NCBI GenBank assembly: GCA_046730475.1
Contig: JBKPIY010000034.1
Span: 1 to 25,401, forward strand
DNA from: JBKPIY01 sp046730475
GTDB lineage: Bacteria > Actinomycetota > Thermoleophilia > Solirubrobacterales > 70-9
Reading direction: 5' to 3'
Length of the DNA: 25,401 nt
Part shown: positions 1 to 6,869 of the stretch, piece by piece
How the letters are laid out: each line of letters begins with the position of its first letter
Position numbering within the stretch: the stretch's first letter is position 1
Program-made: the position numbers and the translations under genes
The notes under the pieces: generated by a model
Told to the model about the DNA's origin: nothing
Seen by the model: the letters and a program-made list of their open reading frames with translations, nothing else
The model's database searches: none

Positions 1-142
1 CGCGCAGCTGAGCATCGGTGAACGACACGCCAGCCGCCAGGACCCTGACGCGCACCTCGCCAGGACCCGGTCGGGGGTCGTCCTCCTCCGCCACCCTCAA
101 GACCTCGGGGCCGCCGTAGTGATCGACGACGACGCGCTTCAT
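1..142 (-). CDS. MDR-family (zinc-type alcohol dehydrogenase / quinone oxidoreductase) oxidoreductase, N-terminus only
   Basis: The frame opens with ATG at 142-140 on the minus strand and runs off the left edge of the window, so only about 47 residues are visible. The start MKRVVVDHYGGPEVL followed by PRPGPGEVRVRVLAAGVSFTDAQLR is the typical opening of the GroES-like domain of the medium-chain dehydrogenase/reductase superfamily, in which NAD(P)H-dependent quinone reductases and zinc alcohol dehydrogenases are found. The phrase AAGVSFTDAQLR matches the position where zinc enzymes usually have a catalytic Cys; the residue here is in the Ser-Phe-Thr-Asp context usual for the zinc-free quinone oxidoreductase branch. 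The substrate cannot be deduced. No ribosome binding site is evident, and an AT-rich box 7 nt upstream suggests leaderless translation. Confidence 0.75.
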   Translation of the reverse strand, partial: MKRVVVDHYGGPEVLRVAEEDDPRPGPGEVRVRVLAAGVSFTDAQLR

Positions 143-149
143 GGCTCAG

Positions 150-174
150 TTTTTACACGGGCCGGACCGTCCGG
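150..174 (-). promoter_or_regulatory. Putative -10 box and adjacent 13-bp palindrome upstream of the MDR gene
   Basis: On the minus strand TAAAAA (155-150) lies 7 nt before the ATG at 142, the spacing seen at other starts in this window. Just upstream, CCGGAC-C-GTCCGG (162-174) is a perfect 6+1+6 inverted repeat that falls between the -10 and the expected -35 position, where a repressor would act. No convincing -35 hexamer is seen. Confidence 0.35.
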
Positions 175-208
175 GCATCCGATCAATCGCGCAGCTTCGA
201 TCAGTACA

Positions 209-244
209 AGACCGCAAGGGAGTGCGAGACCGCAAGGGACTGCG
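209..244. repeat. Two-copy 18-bp tandem repeat
   Basis: The 18-bp unit beginning AGACCGCAAGGGA occurs twice head-to-tail (209-226 and 227-244) with a single G/C mismatch. It lies in a non-coding stretch between the MDR gene and the decayed genes. No function is apparent. Confidence 0.7.
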
Positions 245-399
245 CAGAGCTCGATCAACTGACCGGTGGTCCTGTGTATTCGGCTGGCGCTTCGGACTGC
301 GATCGATGAAAGAGGGCCTCCCCGGTGACCCGCTCCGGCGTGTTGACCGAGGGAGCGAGCTCGAGGAGGCCCCCCTTGTTGGCTTCGCAAGCTAGAGGA

Positions 400-465
400 G
401 GCCAGAGCGGCGATCACCATCGGCCACTCGAACCGATCTTGGATTCGCTCGCTGCGCTCGTCCAC
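400..465 (-). pseudogene. Truncated start of an ion-channel-like gene
   Basis: On the minus strand a good ribosome binding site (AAGGAGG, 8 nt upstream) precedes GTG at 465, which opens MDERSERIQDRFEWPMVIAAL. A charged, amphipathic lead into EWPM and a hydrophobic helix resembles the N-terminus of actinobacterial two-helix potassium-channel-like proteins, recalled from memory. After about 22 codons the similarity stops: the frame continues as low-complexity sequence with no further membrane helix. A second piece of the same kind, MVIAALLMIPALA (639-601, minus), starts directly after a stop codon. The two fragments are best read as remains of channel genes broken by rearrangement. The family assignment rests on a short match. 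Confidence 0.35.
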
Positions 466-531
466 GTCGCTGTCCTCCTTCTGCAGTGGCCCCAGCCTAC
501 GAGCCGGTCGGATCGCTGGCATCCGTTTTAG

Positions 532-550
532 CCCACAACTACGTCGTGGG
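532..550. terminator. Small hairpin, possible terminator remnant
   Basis: CCCAC-A-AC-TAC-GT-C-GTGGG folds into a stem of 7 pairs with one A.C mismatch and a 3-nt loop, followed on the plus strand by TTTCTAC. It lies in gene debris, so it may be an orphan. There is no long T-tract. Confidence 0.25.
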
Positions 551-639
551 TTTCTACGGGTGTGACGGGGCTCGCGCTGGAGGCGTCGGGACTCGCAGCC
601 AGCGAGCGCCGGGATCATGAGGAGCGCCGCGATAACCAT

Positions 640-910
640 CTAGCCGAAGACCTCCGCGAGTGGCGGCAGCGCTCCGGGGTCGAAGTCGGTCGCGTGTTTG
701 GCCGGTCAGATGGACTCCATAGCCCGGCAGCTTGGGCACTCCGTTGCTGCCTGCGAGCGCTGGTATCGGCATCTGATCGAGGACGCGGATCAACCCCAGC
801 CGGCTGAGCAGCGCGTTCGCGAGGCGCGATTGCTCGCTGTCCGTTCGTCGGCTGCCGGTGTGACCGCTTCCCAAAACGAACATCTTGGATGTGAATCCCC
901 TGCAAAATGA
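640..910 (+). pseudogene. Decayed tyrosine recombinase (phage/island integrase) C-terminal part
   Basis: Two pieces of an integrase-like catalytic domain lie in different frames. The first (640-714, frame 1) reads LAEDLREWRQRSG followed by GRVFGRSDG, the stretch before the catalytic core strand region. The second (about 710-784, frame 2) reads IARQLGHSVAACERWYRHLIED, the classic end of the domain: LGHS with the catalytic His, then the nucleophile Tyr in the WY position. The HDLRHT box expected between them is missing, so the gene has both an internal deletion and a frameshift. The frame-2 reading ends at the TGA at 908-910, only 5 nt from the 3' end of tRNA-Thr(GGT), which is the usual arrangement for an element integrated at a tRNA. 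The upstream half of the gene is absent. It is probably inactive. Confidence 0.5.
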
Positions 911-914
911 CGCA

Positions 915-987
<73 letters not shown>

Positions 988-999
988 GCCGCTGTCACT

Positions 1000-2079
1000 C
1001 TAGCGGGGCTCTGCAGGTGGTCGGCGGCCGCCGCCGGCCAGGGCGAGGCCGACGCGAAGGGCCGACGCGAGCTCGAACATCAGCTCGCGCGAGCGACCGC
1101 CGACCCCCACCGCGTTGACCGCAGCGTGGACGAAGTCGGCATGGCGGCGAAGCGCCACCGGGACGCCGGCCTCCGCCAGTCGGCGGGCGTAGTCCTCGGC
1201 CTCGTCGCGGAGCGGGTCGAAGCCGGCGCTGACCACATAGGCCGGTGCCACGCCGCCGAGGTGATCGGCGAGGATCGGCGAGGCGCGCGGGTCGAGCGCG
1301 GCATCCTCGTCGGGCAGGTAGTGAGAGCGGTACCAGTCCATCTGGCGCTCGGTCAGGTAGAAGCCCTCGCTGAAGAGCCGGTAGGAGCGCCGCTTCCGGG
1401 AGAGATCGATCACCGGGTAGATGAGCGCCTGGAAGGCGGGCGCGGGCCCCTCCCCCCCGGCTGTGAGCTGGGCCACCACCGCCGCCAGGTTCCCCCCTGC
1501 GCTGTCCCCGGCGACCGCGACCCGGGCGGGATCCGCGGCGAGCGACTCGGCCCTTTCGGCGGCGAACAGGTAGGCGGCGAGGGCGTCCTCGACCGCGGCG
1601 GGGAAAGGGTGCTCGGGCGCCTTCCGGTACTCGGTCGCGAGGACGATGACGCCCGCCTCGCGGGCCAGGAAACGGCAGGTCTGATCGTGGGTGTCGAGGC
1701 TGGCCAGCACCCAGCCCCCGCCGTGGTAGTAGACGATCAGGGGAAGGGGCCCGGCGGAGCGAGGGGGACGGTAGAGGCGCGCCGGCAGGGCGGAGACCGC
1801 GCCCGGAACGACCATCTCTCGCACCTCTCCGATCTCGATGATCGGCCCCCTGACGATCCGCGCCTCCCGGGCGACGAGCTCGCGGGCCTGGGGCACGGGC
1901 AGGGTCTCGAATGAAGGGCCGGCGAGCATCTCGACCAGGCGGACGCCGAGCTGTGCCTCGGGATGAAGGTCCTGTCCGTCGATCCGAACCGGCGGTCCCG
2001 CCAGCAGCCGCGCGACCGGCCGGGGGACCGACGTGACCGCCTGCCCGAGGGACCGCTCGACGGCCTCGGGGAGCCTCAC
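1000..2079 (-). CDS. Alpha/beta hydrolase, hormone-sensitive-lipase (family IV) type esterase
   Basis: This 359-residue protein belongs to the HSL/family IV carboxylesterases, which hydrolyse ester bonds of small lipophilic substrates in the cytoplasm. The oxyanion-hole motif HGGGW is at residues 119-123. The nucleophile elbow is GDSAGG at 191-196 with Ser193. The likely acid is Asp288 in FDPLRDEAE and the base His318 in ADFVHAA. The start is GTG at 2079, because GTGA there overlaps the TGA of the preceding lyase gene by 4 nt. The open frame extends much further upstream, but that part is a shadow of the lyase. It is the last gene of the DUF6421 operon and ends just before tRNA-Thr. Its natural substrate is unknown. 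By context it may open an ester or lactone made by, or feeding into, the SDR/lyase steps. Confidence 0.9.
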   Translation of the reverse strand: MRLPEAVERSLGQAVTSVPRPVARLLAGPPVRIDGQDLHPEAQLGVRLVEMLAGPSFETLPVPQARELVAREARIVRGPIIEIGEVREMVVPGAVSALPARLYRPPRSAGPLPLIVYYHGGGWVLASLDTHDQTCRFLAREAGVIVLATEYRKAPEHPFPAAVEDALAAYLFAAERAESLAADPARVAVAGDSAGGNLAAVVAQLTAGGEGPAPAFQALIYPVIDLSRKRRSYRLFSEGFYLTERQMDWYRSHYLPDEDAALDPRASPILADHLGGVAPAYVVSAGFDPLRDEAEDYARRLAEAGVPVALRRHADFVHAAVNAVGVGGRSRELMFELASALRVGLALAGGGRRPPAEPR

Positions 2080-3131
2080 CGGGACTCGAGCGCCGAGATC
2101 AGCGCTCGCTCGAAGCCGGCGATCTCCTCCTCTCCGCTGTCCCAGGAGCAGACCAGGCGGATCAGGTTGGGCTCGCCGGGCCACCGGTGGAAGGGAAGCT
2201 CGCCGGGCAACGCGTCGCTGAGCCGCTCGATCGCATCGCCGGGGAGCCGCACGAACACCTCGTTGGCCTCGACGGGATGGGCGAGCTCGACGCCGTCCGC
2301 GCCTCGGACGATCTCGCCCAGGCGCGAGGCCATCGCGTTCGCCTGGGCGGCGCAGCGGCTCCACAGGTCCCCCTCGAGCAAGGCCTCGAACTGGGCGGCG
2401 ACGAACCGCAGCTTCGAGGCGAGCTGGAGCGACTGCTTTCGCAGGAACTTGAGCTCGTCGGCGAGCCCGGGCCGAAGCAGGACCACGGCGTCGCCGAAGA
2501 GGAGGCCGTTCTTGGTGCCGCCGAAGGAGAGGGCGTCGACCCGGCAGTCGGCGGTGAGCTCTGCGAGGGTGGCGTCGAGGCCGACCGCCGCGTTGGCGAG
2601 ACGGGCGCCGTCGATGTGGAGAAGCAGGTCGTGGTCGTGGGCGAGGTCGGCGAGGGCGCGGATCTCCGCCGGGCTGTAGACGGTCCCGAGCTCGGTCGAC
2701 TCCGAGATCGAGATCACGCGGGGCTGGGAGGCGTGCTCGTCGCCGATCCGGTCGATTCGCGGGGATGCCAGCTCCGGTGTGAGCTTGCCGTCGGGGGTGT
2801 CGACGGTGAGGAGCTTGACCCCGGCCAGGCGCTCGGGGGCGCCGCACTCGTCGACGTTCAGGTGGGCGGTCTCCGGGCAGATCACCGCGTCGTAGGCGCG
2901 GGTGAGGGCGCGGAGGGCGACGACGTTGGCGCCGGAGCCGGTGAGAACCAGGAAGGCGCGGGCGTCCTCACCGAAGTGGCGCCGGAAGAGCTCGTCGGCG
3001 GCGACGGTCCAGGCGTCATCGCCGTAGGCGGGGGCGTGGCCGTCGTTGGCGCGCGCCACCGCGTCGAGCACCTGGGGGTGGGCGCCCGACCAGTTGTCGC
3101 TCGCGAAGCCGCGGGGGACCGCGCGGCTCAC
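2076..3131 (-). CDS. Threonine aldolase-like beta-eliminating lyase (PLP fold type I)
   Basis: The 351-residue product has the full layout of low-specificity L-threonine aldolases, which cleave L-threonine or other beta-hydroxy-amino acids to glycine plus an aldehyde using PLP. The opening FASDNWSGAHPQVLDAV matches the family's start, where the usual SDN(T/Y)-G is read as SDNWSG. Later come YGDDAWT, the cofactor-stacking region TGSGANV (64-70), HIDGARLAN with Asp174 and Arg177, and the Schiff-base lysine Lys207 in SFGGTKNG. The start is GTG at 3131, inside a GTGA overlap with the upstream SDR stop, and its own TGA overlaps the GTG of the hydrolase. Substrate preference within the family cannot be read from the sequence; serine-type or larger beta-hydroxy-amino acids remain possible. 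Confidence 0.88.
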   Translation of the reverse strand: MSRAVPRGFASDNWSGAHPQVLDAVARANDGHAPAYGDDAWTVAADELFRRHFGEDARAFLVLTGSGANVVALRALTRAYDAVICPETAHLNVDECGAPERLAGVKLLTVDTPDGKLTPELASPRIDRIGDEHASQPRVISISESTELGTVYSPAEIRALADLAHDHDLLLHIDGARLANAAVGLDATLAELTADCRVDALSFGGTKNGLLFGDAVVLLRPGLADELKFLRKQSLQLASKLRFVAAQFEALLEGDLWSRCAAQANAMASRLGEIVRGADGVELAHPVEANEVFVRLPGDAIERLSDALPGELPFHRWPGEPNLIRLVCSWDSGEEEIAGFERALISALESR

Positions 3132-3847
3132 GGATGCAGGGCGAGCCGCTTGCCGTTCATCCTCTCGGCGGCGTCGGAGCAGACAAAGGCGATCGCCTCC
3201 GCCAGGTCCTCGGCAGGGGTGAAGGTGGGGTATTCCTTGTCCGGGTTGCGCTCGCGCATCGAGGGGGTGAGGATCGCGTTGACCACGATCACGTTCGCGG
3301 TCGCGCGGGTGCCGGCGAAGGAGTCGGCGAGCGCCAGGGTCCAGGCCTCGGCAGCGGCCTTGGCGGCGGCGTAGGCGGCGTTGGTTCCCTCCGGGCTCTG
3401 GGCAGCCGAGGAGGAGATGAGGACGAAGCGGCCGATGGCGCTCGCCGTCAGGGCTGAGTGGAAAGCGCGGGTTGCGATCTGGACGGTGCGGACCAGGAGG
3501 TCGTGGAGGAACTCGTAGTCGGCCAGGTCGAAGCTCTCGATCGGATCCCCCCCGCGCCAGCCGCCGACCAGATGGACGAGGCCGTCGATTCGGCCGAAGC
3601 GCTCGGTGAGGGCCGCCGCCCAGTCGGCGGCGGCCCCCGCGTCGAGGAGATCGACAGCGCGGGCATCGACCCGCTCGTCCGGGAGGCCGAGCTCCGCCTT
3701 TACCCTGTCGGAGTGCTCGGAGGTGACGTCGGCGAGGGCGAGGGTGGCGCCGCCGTCGGCGAGCCGCCTGGCGACGGTGGGGCCGAGGCCGCCGCCGGCC
3801 CCCGCGATCGCGATCACGCGGTCCTGCAGCTCTGCGGCGCCGGTCAC
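3128..3847 (-). CDS. Short-chain dehydrogenase/reductase (SDR) family oxidoreductase
   Basis: The 239-residue protein is a classical SDR. The Rossmann glycine motif AGAGGGLG is at 15-22, followed by ALADV near 37-41. The catalytic serine lies in LISSSAA (Ser145-147) and the YxxxK pair is Tyr159 and Lys163 in YAAAK. The Asp of ALADV at the end of beta-2 favours NAD(H) over NADP(H). The C-terminus is short and ends at MNGKRLALHP, which matches the NG..L.(V/H)..G close of the fold except that the final Gly is missing. The start is GTG at 3847, within a GTGA overlap with the DUF6421 gene stop. An in-frame extension to 4078 is a shadow of that gene. It probably oxidises a hydroxyl or reduces a carbonyl in the same pathway as the neighbouring aldolase-like lyase. 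The substrate is unknown. Confidence 0.88.
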   Translation of the reverse strand: MTGAAELQDRVIAIAGAGGGLGPTVARRLADGGATLALADVTSEHSDRVKAELGLPDERVDARAVDLLDAGAAADWAAALTERFGRIDGLVHLVGGWRGGDPIESFDLADYEFLHDLLVRTVQIATRAFHSALTASAIGRFVLISSSAAQSPEGTNAAYAAAKAAAEAWTLALADSFAGTRATANVIVVNAILTPSMRERNPDKEYPTFTPAEDLAEAIAFVCSDAAERMNGKRLALHP

Positions 3848-5970
3848 CCTCGGGAAGCTACCTGGGCCGGGCCTCGGCGCGCGGGCCGCTCCAGCACCGG
3901 CTCCAGCTTCGCCTTGAGCTGGGTGTAGAAGAGGCTGAGCGGGAACTCGTCGTCGCGGACGAGGTCGACCAGCTGCTTGGGCTCGTCCACCTCCGGGAGG
4001 TCTCGCGATCCCTTCGCCCACACCGAGCTCTCGGCCGGGGGCACGTAGGCCGCGACCAGATCGTGGGCGGCGATCCATTGGGAGAGCTTGGAGCGGTCGA
4101 TGCCCGAGTGGTAAAGGTCATGGACCCGCTCACGGAGGGCGGCGACGCCGTCCTCGAGGCGGTCCCACTCGACCGTGAGCCGGTTGTCGGTCCAGTGGAG
4201 GTAGCGCTCCTTGTGCAGGAACGCGAACAGGAGCTGGCCGCCGAGGCCGTCGTAGTTGCGAACCCGGGACCCGGTCACCGGGAAGCGGAAGATGCGGTCG
4301 AAGACGATCGCGTACTGGACATGGCGGGCGAAGGCGAAGCCCTCGCGCTCGAGCTTGACCGCCTCACCGAAGGCGGTGAGGTCGCAGCGGAGCTCCTCCA
4401 GGGAGTACATCCAGAAGGGGCTGCGCTGGCGAATCATGAAGGGATCGAAGGGGAGATCGCCGCGCATGTGAGTGCGGTCGTGGATCAGGTCCCACATCAT
4501 GTAGGCGTCGATCGAGAGCCCGGGGGAATCGAGCAGGCAGGCGGCGTCTGGCGGGAGGTTGAGGTCGAGGAACTCGGCCGCGGCCCGGCAGACCCGGCGG
4601 AAGCGCTCGGCCTCGCGGTCGCAGAAGATCGCGCCGAAGTAGGCCGCCGGGCGCTCGGCGGTGCTGAACGTCTCCGGGAACAGGGTGGCGCACTCGGAGT
4701 CGTAGCCGTCGGTGTAGTCGACCAGGACGACCGGGACGAACTTCGGGTTGTCGTAGCCGCCCTGCTCGAGCTCGTCGAGCCACTCCGGCCACGGGACCCG
4801 GACGATCAGGGCCTCGAAGCAGACGTCGCGGGAGGCGTTCTGCTTGTACATCGGGAAGACGACGAGGTGCTCGATTCCGTCCCGGCGCCGGCGCTCGGGA
4901 CGGAAGGCCTCGAGCGAGCTGACGAAGTCGGGCTTGCCGAAGCCCGACTCGGCCCAGGCGCGCAGATCGCCCTCCAGGGCCTCGATGTAGTCGGCCTGGT
5001 GGGGGAAGTGGGGCTCGAGGGCATTGGCGGCGGCGGCGATCCGCTCGGTCAGCTCGGTGAGCCCGGCCGGATCGTGCCTGGAGGTGTCGACCGAGCCGTC
5101 GGGCTCCTGGGTGAGGCGCAGCTCGGCGACCGCGGTGCGCAGCTCACCCCAGTTGGGATCACCGGCGGCCGGGGAGCCGGCGCCGGCCTCGTCGGCCTGG
5201 CGGAATCCGTGCTCGCCGGCCCAGTAGACGAGGTTGAGCCAGAGCGCCTCGTGGTCGAGGTCGCCGATGCAGTCGTCGCCGAACAGGTCCGAGTCGGCGA
5301 GGACGGCGATCCGGCCGGCGCCGTGCTCGATCGCCGCCGCGAGCGGGGCCTCCGGCGCCGACGCGCTCCGTGAGGCGCGGGCGATGACCTGACCGCCGTC
5401 GGAGAGGGCGAGGGTGCCTGCGCGGTAGAAGCAGGCCTCCTTCACCCGGGCGAGGAGGTCGGGGCCGTGGCCGCCGCGATCGGGCTCGAGCTCGGCGAGG
5501 ACCCAGGAGGGGGCGGCGCCGCGATGGTGCTTGTAGTCCTGGACGGTGGCGTTCTCGATTGAGATCCCAAAGCGGGCGAGGAGCTCATTCAGGTTGTTGC
5601 CGTATTTGTCCTGCTCGGTCTCGCCAAGGACGATCAGGCCGCCGCCGGCGGTGACGAATCGCTCAACGGCGTCGAGCTCGTCGGGGGAGAGGCGAGGGGT
5701 GCCCTCGCCGGTGGTCGCCTCCCACTTGGGGTCGGAGGGGTGGGCGATGACCAGGACGTCGGCGCCGGCGAGGGCCTCGTCGGTGAGGGGACCCTTGGAG
5801 TTGGCGTGGACCGAGAAGTCGCGGTCGGCGAGGGCCGCGGCGGCGCGGACCATCGAGGAGTCCTGGGGATGGACCGGCTGCATCCGGGTGGCGGCGTCGG
5901 GCCTGATCGTCCAGGCCTCCGAGTGCGCCTCGTCGAAGAGGACGGTGGCCAGCTTTGGGTGCTCGGGCAT
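3844..5970 (-). CDS. DUF6421 family protein with an N-terminal GATase1-like domain, function unknown
   Basis: The 708-residue protein has two parts. Residues 1-255 look like a class-I-glutamine-amidotransferase-like/DUF4350-type flavodoxin-like domain: VLFDEAHSEAW at the start, ADVLVIAHP at 70-77, VTAGGGLIVLGE at 106-117, and IAVLADSDLFGDD at 221-233. No catalytic Cys is seen in the nucleophile position. Residues 270-700 are the DUF6421 domain, known only from actinobacteria as far as I recall. It contains HFPHQADYIEALE (321-333), YMMWDLIHDRTHMRGDLPFD (490-509) and YSLEELRCDLTAF (522-534). An HxxxH pair (His497, His501) followed by EExRxD (525-530) could bind a metal. There is no signal peptide or membrane helix, so it is cytoplasmic. 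The start is ATG at 5970, since GAGGAGG lies 6 nt upstream; a TTG at 6039 extends the frame but coincides with the -35 box. It is the first gene of the four-gene operon, divergent from the Lrp-type regulator. Confidence 0.85.
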   Translation of the reverse strand: MPEHPKLATVLFDEAHSEAWTIRPDAATRMQPVHPQDSSMVRAAAALADRDFSVHANSKGPLTDEALAGADVLVIAHPSDPKWEATTGEGTPRLSPDELDAVERFVTAGGGLIVLGETEQDKYGNNLNELLARFGISIENATVQDYKHHRGAAPSWVLAELEPDRGGHGPDLLARVKEACFYRAGTLALSDGGQVIARASRSASAPEAPLAAAIEHGAGRIAVLADSDLFGDDCIGDLDHEALWLNLVYWAGEHGFRQADEAGAGSPAAGDPNWGELRTAVAELRLTQEPDGSVDTSRHDPAGLTELTERIAAAANALEPHFPHQADYIEALEGDLRAWAESGFGKPDFVSSLEAFRPERRRRDGIEHLVVFPMYKQNASRDVCFEALIVRVPWPEWLDELEQGGYDNPKFVPVVLVDYTDGYDSECATLFPETFSTAERPAAYFGAIFCDREAERFRRVCRAAAEFLDLNLPPDAACLLDSPGLSIDAYMMWDLIHDRTHMRGDLPFDPFMIRQRSPFWMYSLEELRCDLTAFGEAVKLEREGFAFARHVQYAIVFDRIFRFPVTGSRVRNYDGLGGQLLFAFLHKERYLHWTDNRLTVEWDRLEDGVAALRERVHDLYHSGIDRSKLSQWIAAHDLVAAYVPPAESSVWAKGSRDLPEVDEPKQLVDLVRDDEFPLSLFYTQLKAKLEPVLERPARRGPAQVASRG

Positions 5971-6006
5971 GAACGCTCCTCCTCGTCTTCCCTGGGGTCG
6001 GCTAAT

Positions 6007-6029
6007 CCGAACGTTACGTTGGGGTTCGG
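6007..6029. promoter_or_regulatory. Candidate operator: inverted repeat CCGAAC-N11-GTTCGG
   Basis: A perfect 6-bp inverted repeat (6007-6012 and 6024-6029) with an 11-nt spacer covers the -10 and half the spacer of the DUF6421 promoter. It lies about 50 nt upstream of the divergent Lrp/AsnC-type gene. Centre-to-centre spacing of the arms is 17 nt. It is the obvious binding site for the neighbouring regulator, by position only. Confidence 0.5.
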
Positions 6030-6039
6030 TCGGCGTCAA
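6011..6039 (-). promoter_or_regulatory. Sigma-70-type promoter of the DUF6421 operon
   Basis: On the minus strand the -35 is TTGACG (6039-6034), followed by a 17-nt spacer and the -10 TAACGT (6016-6011). The distance to the ATG at 5970 leaves about 34 nt of leader with a strong GAGGAGG ribosome binding site. This placement is also why the upstream TTG start was rejected. Confidence 0.6.
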
Positions 6040-6064
6040 TCCCCGTTTCCAGCCGCCTTACCGC

Positions 6065-6070
6065 AATAAT
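6065..6070 (+). promoter_or_regulatory. Putative -10 box of the Lrp/AsnC gene (leaderless start)
   Basis: AATAAT lies 7 nt before the ATG at 6078, so transcription would begin at or within a base or two of the start codon. No ribosome binding site is present, which fits leaderless translation. No clear -35 is seen. Confidence 0.45.
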
Positions 6071-6077
6071 TCGCGCA

Positions 6078-6518
6078 ATGGACGCCATCGATCGCAAGAT
6101 CCTTGCGCTCCTGCTCGAGGACGGGCGAAGGACCTACGACGACATCGCCGGCCGGGTGAGCCTGTCGGCGCCGTCGGTGAAGCGGAGGGTCGACCGCCTC
6201 CGCGAGCGGGGACCGTTGCAGGGGTTCACCGCGATCGTCGATCACGGCTCGCTCGGGTGGAACACAGAGGCGCTGGTGGAGCTCTTCTGCCAGCCGGGCA
6301 CCACCCTCGACCGGGTGGCGGAGCTGCTCCACGCCCGCCCGGAGGTGGTCGAGGCGTGGAGCGTCACCGGCGAGGCCGATGCGATCGCCCGGGTGCGGAC
6401 CGAGGACAATCGCGACCTCGAGCGGTTGATCATGGACCTCCAGCGCGACGGGCTGGTCGTCCGCACCCGCTCCCAGGTGGTGCTGTCGCGGCTGGTGAGC
6501 ACCCCGCGGGCGGGCTGA
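6078..6518 (+). CDS. Lrp/AsnC family transcriptional regulator
   Basis: The 146-residue protein has the standard Lrp/AsnC plan. The N-terminal winged helix-turn-helix spans residues 1-60: MDAIDRKILALLLEDGRRTY, then IAGRVSLSAPSVKRRVDRLRERG as the HTH. The C-terminal RAM/AsnC ligand-binding domain spans about 65-140, with ALVELFCQPGTTLDRV and VVEAWSVTGEADAIARVRT, where the VTGEADA loop is the usual effector-binding region. Members form dimers to octamers and bind amino acids. It is divergent from the DUF6421 operon across a 107-nt gap that holds an inverted repeat over the operon promoter. This makes it the likely local regulator, perhaps responding to the amino acid the lyase handles. Start at ATG 6078; a strong hairpin overlaps its stop codon. 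Confidence 0.92.
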   Translation: MDAIDRKILALLLEDGRRTYDDIAGRVSLSAPSVKRRVDRLRERGPLQGFTAIVDHGSLGWNTEALVELFCQPGTTLDRVAELLHARPEVVEAWSVTGEADAIARVRTEDNRDLERLIMDLQRDGLVVRTRSQVVLSRLVSTPRAG

Positions 6519-6534
6519 AGCTCAGCCGGCCCGC
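6506..6534 (+). terminator. Strong hairpin at the end of the Lrp/AsnC gene
   Basis: The stem GCGGGC-(G)-GGCTGA pairs with TCAGCC-(G)-GCCCGC around the loop AGC: 12 pairs with one G.G mismatch. It overlaps the TGA at 6516-6518. There is no T-tract, as is common for terminators in high-G+C actinobacteria. Confidence 0.55.
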
Positions 6535-6634
6535 ACGGAGACCTCGATCTCGGTCGCGTATGGAGCGGGCTGAGATGAGTTGACCAATCACGATTGCGCA
6601 TCCCGCGGCACAGCGCCGGGCCTAGGCTCCGTGC

Positions 6635-6869
6635 ATGCCGAGGGGCTTCCATCCCAGATACCAGGGGGATCTGGGGAGATCTCGGCGATGGAATGGCTGG
6701 CGGCATCGGGGGCGCAGATCAACCTCCCTGTCGGTCATGGCCCGGATGTCGACCTGATCGCTGAGGTCGGAGCACGTCGCTCACCCTTGGGGGGGCGAAA
6801 TACTGCGATTTCGAGGTCGGGCGCGGGAGAGCGTTGTCTCCCGGACCCTCTCTAGAATCGCCAAGGGCC
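6635..6869 (+). pseudogene. Broken homing-endonuclease-like gene (group I intron-associated PD-(D/E)XK type) next to tRNA-Tyr
   Basis: Three frames together spell a family I recognise from Thermoleophilia. MPRGFHPRYQGDLG starts at ATG 6635 (frame 2). EISAMEWLAASGAQINLPVG then HGPDVDLIAEVG continues in frame 1, after loss of one G from a G-run near 6675. GGAKYCDFEVGRGRALSPG from about 6789 (frame 3) resembles the family's C-terminal end. The middle of the gene, including the expected RVQVKT catalytic stretch after DLIAEVG, is deleted. The frame-3 reading runs into the tRNA-Tyr gene and would stop at TAA 6906-6908, in its anticodon loop. Intact relatives are nucleases of the type linked to mobile introns in tRNA genes. 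The family assignment is from memory of the motifs, and the copy is certainly non-functional. Confidence 0.5.

Noticed and set aside
209..244. 18-bp tandem repeat considered as a CRISPR or iteron array.
   Set aside because: Only two copies lie head-to-tail with no spacers, and there is no cas or replication gene nearby.
2080..2847. N-terminal extension of the alpha/beta hydrolase reading frame.
   Set aside because: The extension lies wholly inside the lyase gene in another frame and is Arg/Pro-rich; the hydrolase starts at the GTGA overlap.
4063..5373. Plus-strand frame of 436 codons antisense to the DUF6421 gene.
   Set aside because: The product is a Val/Gly/Glu/Asp-rich antisense artefact without any motif, and the minus-strand gene has a promoter, ribosome binding site and recognised domain.
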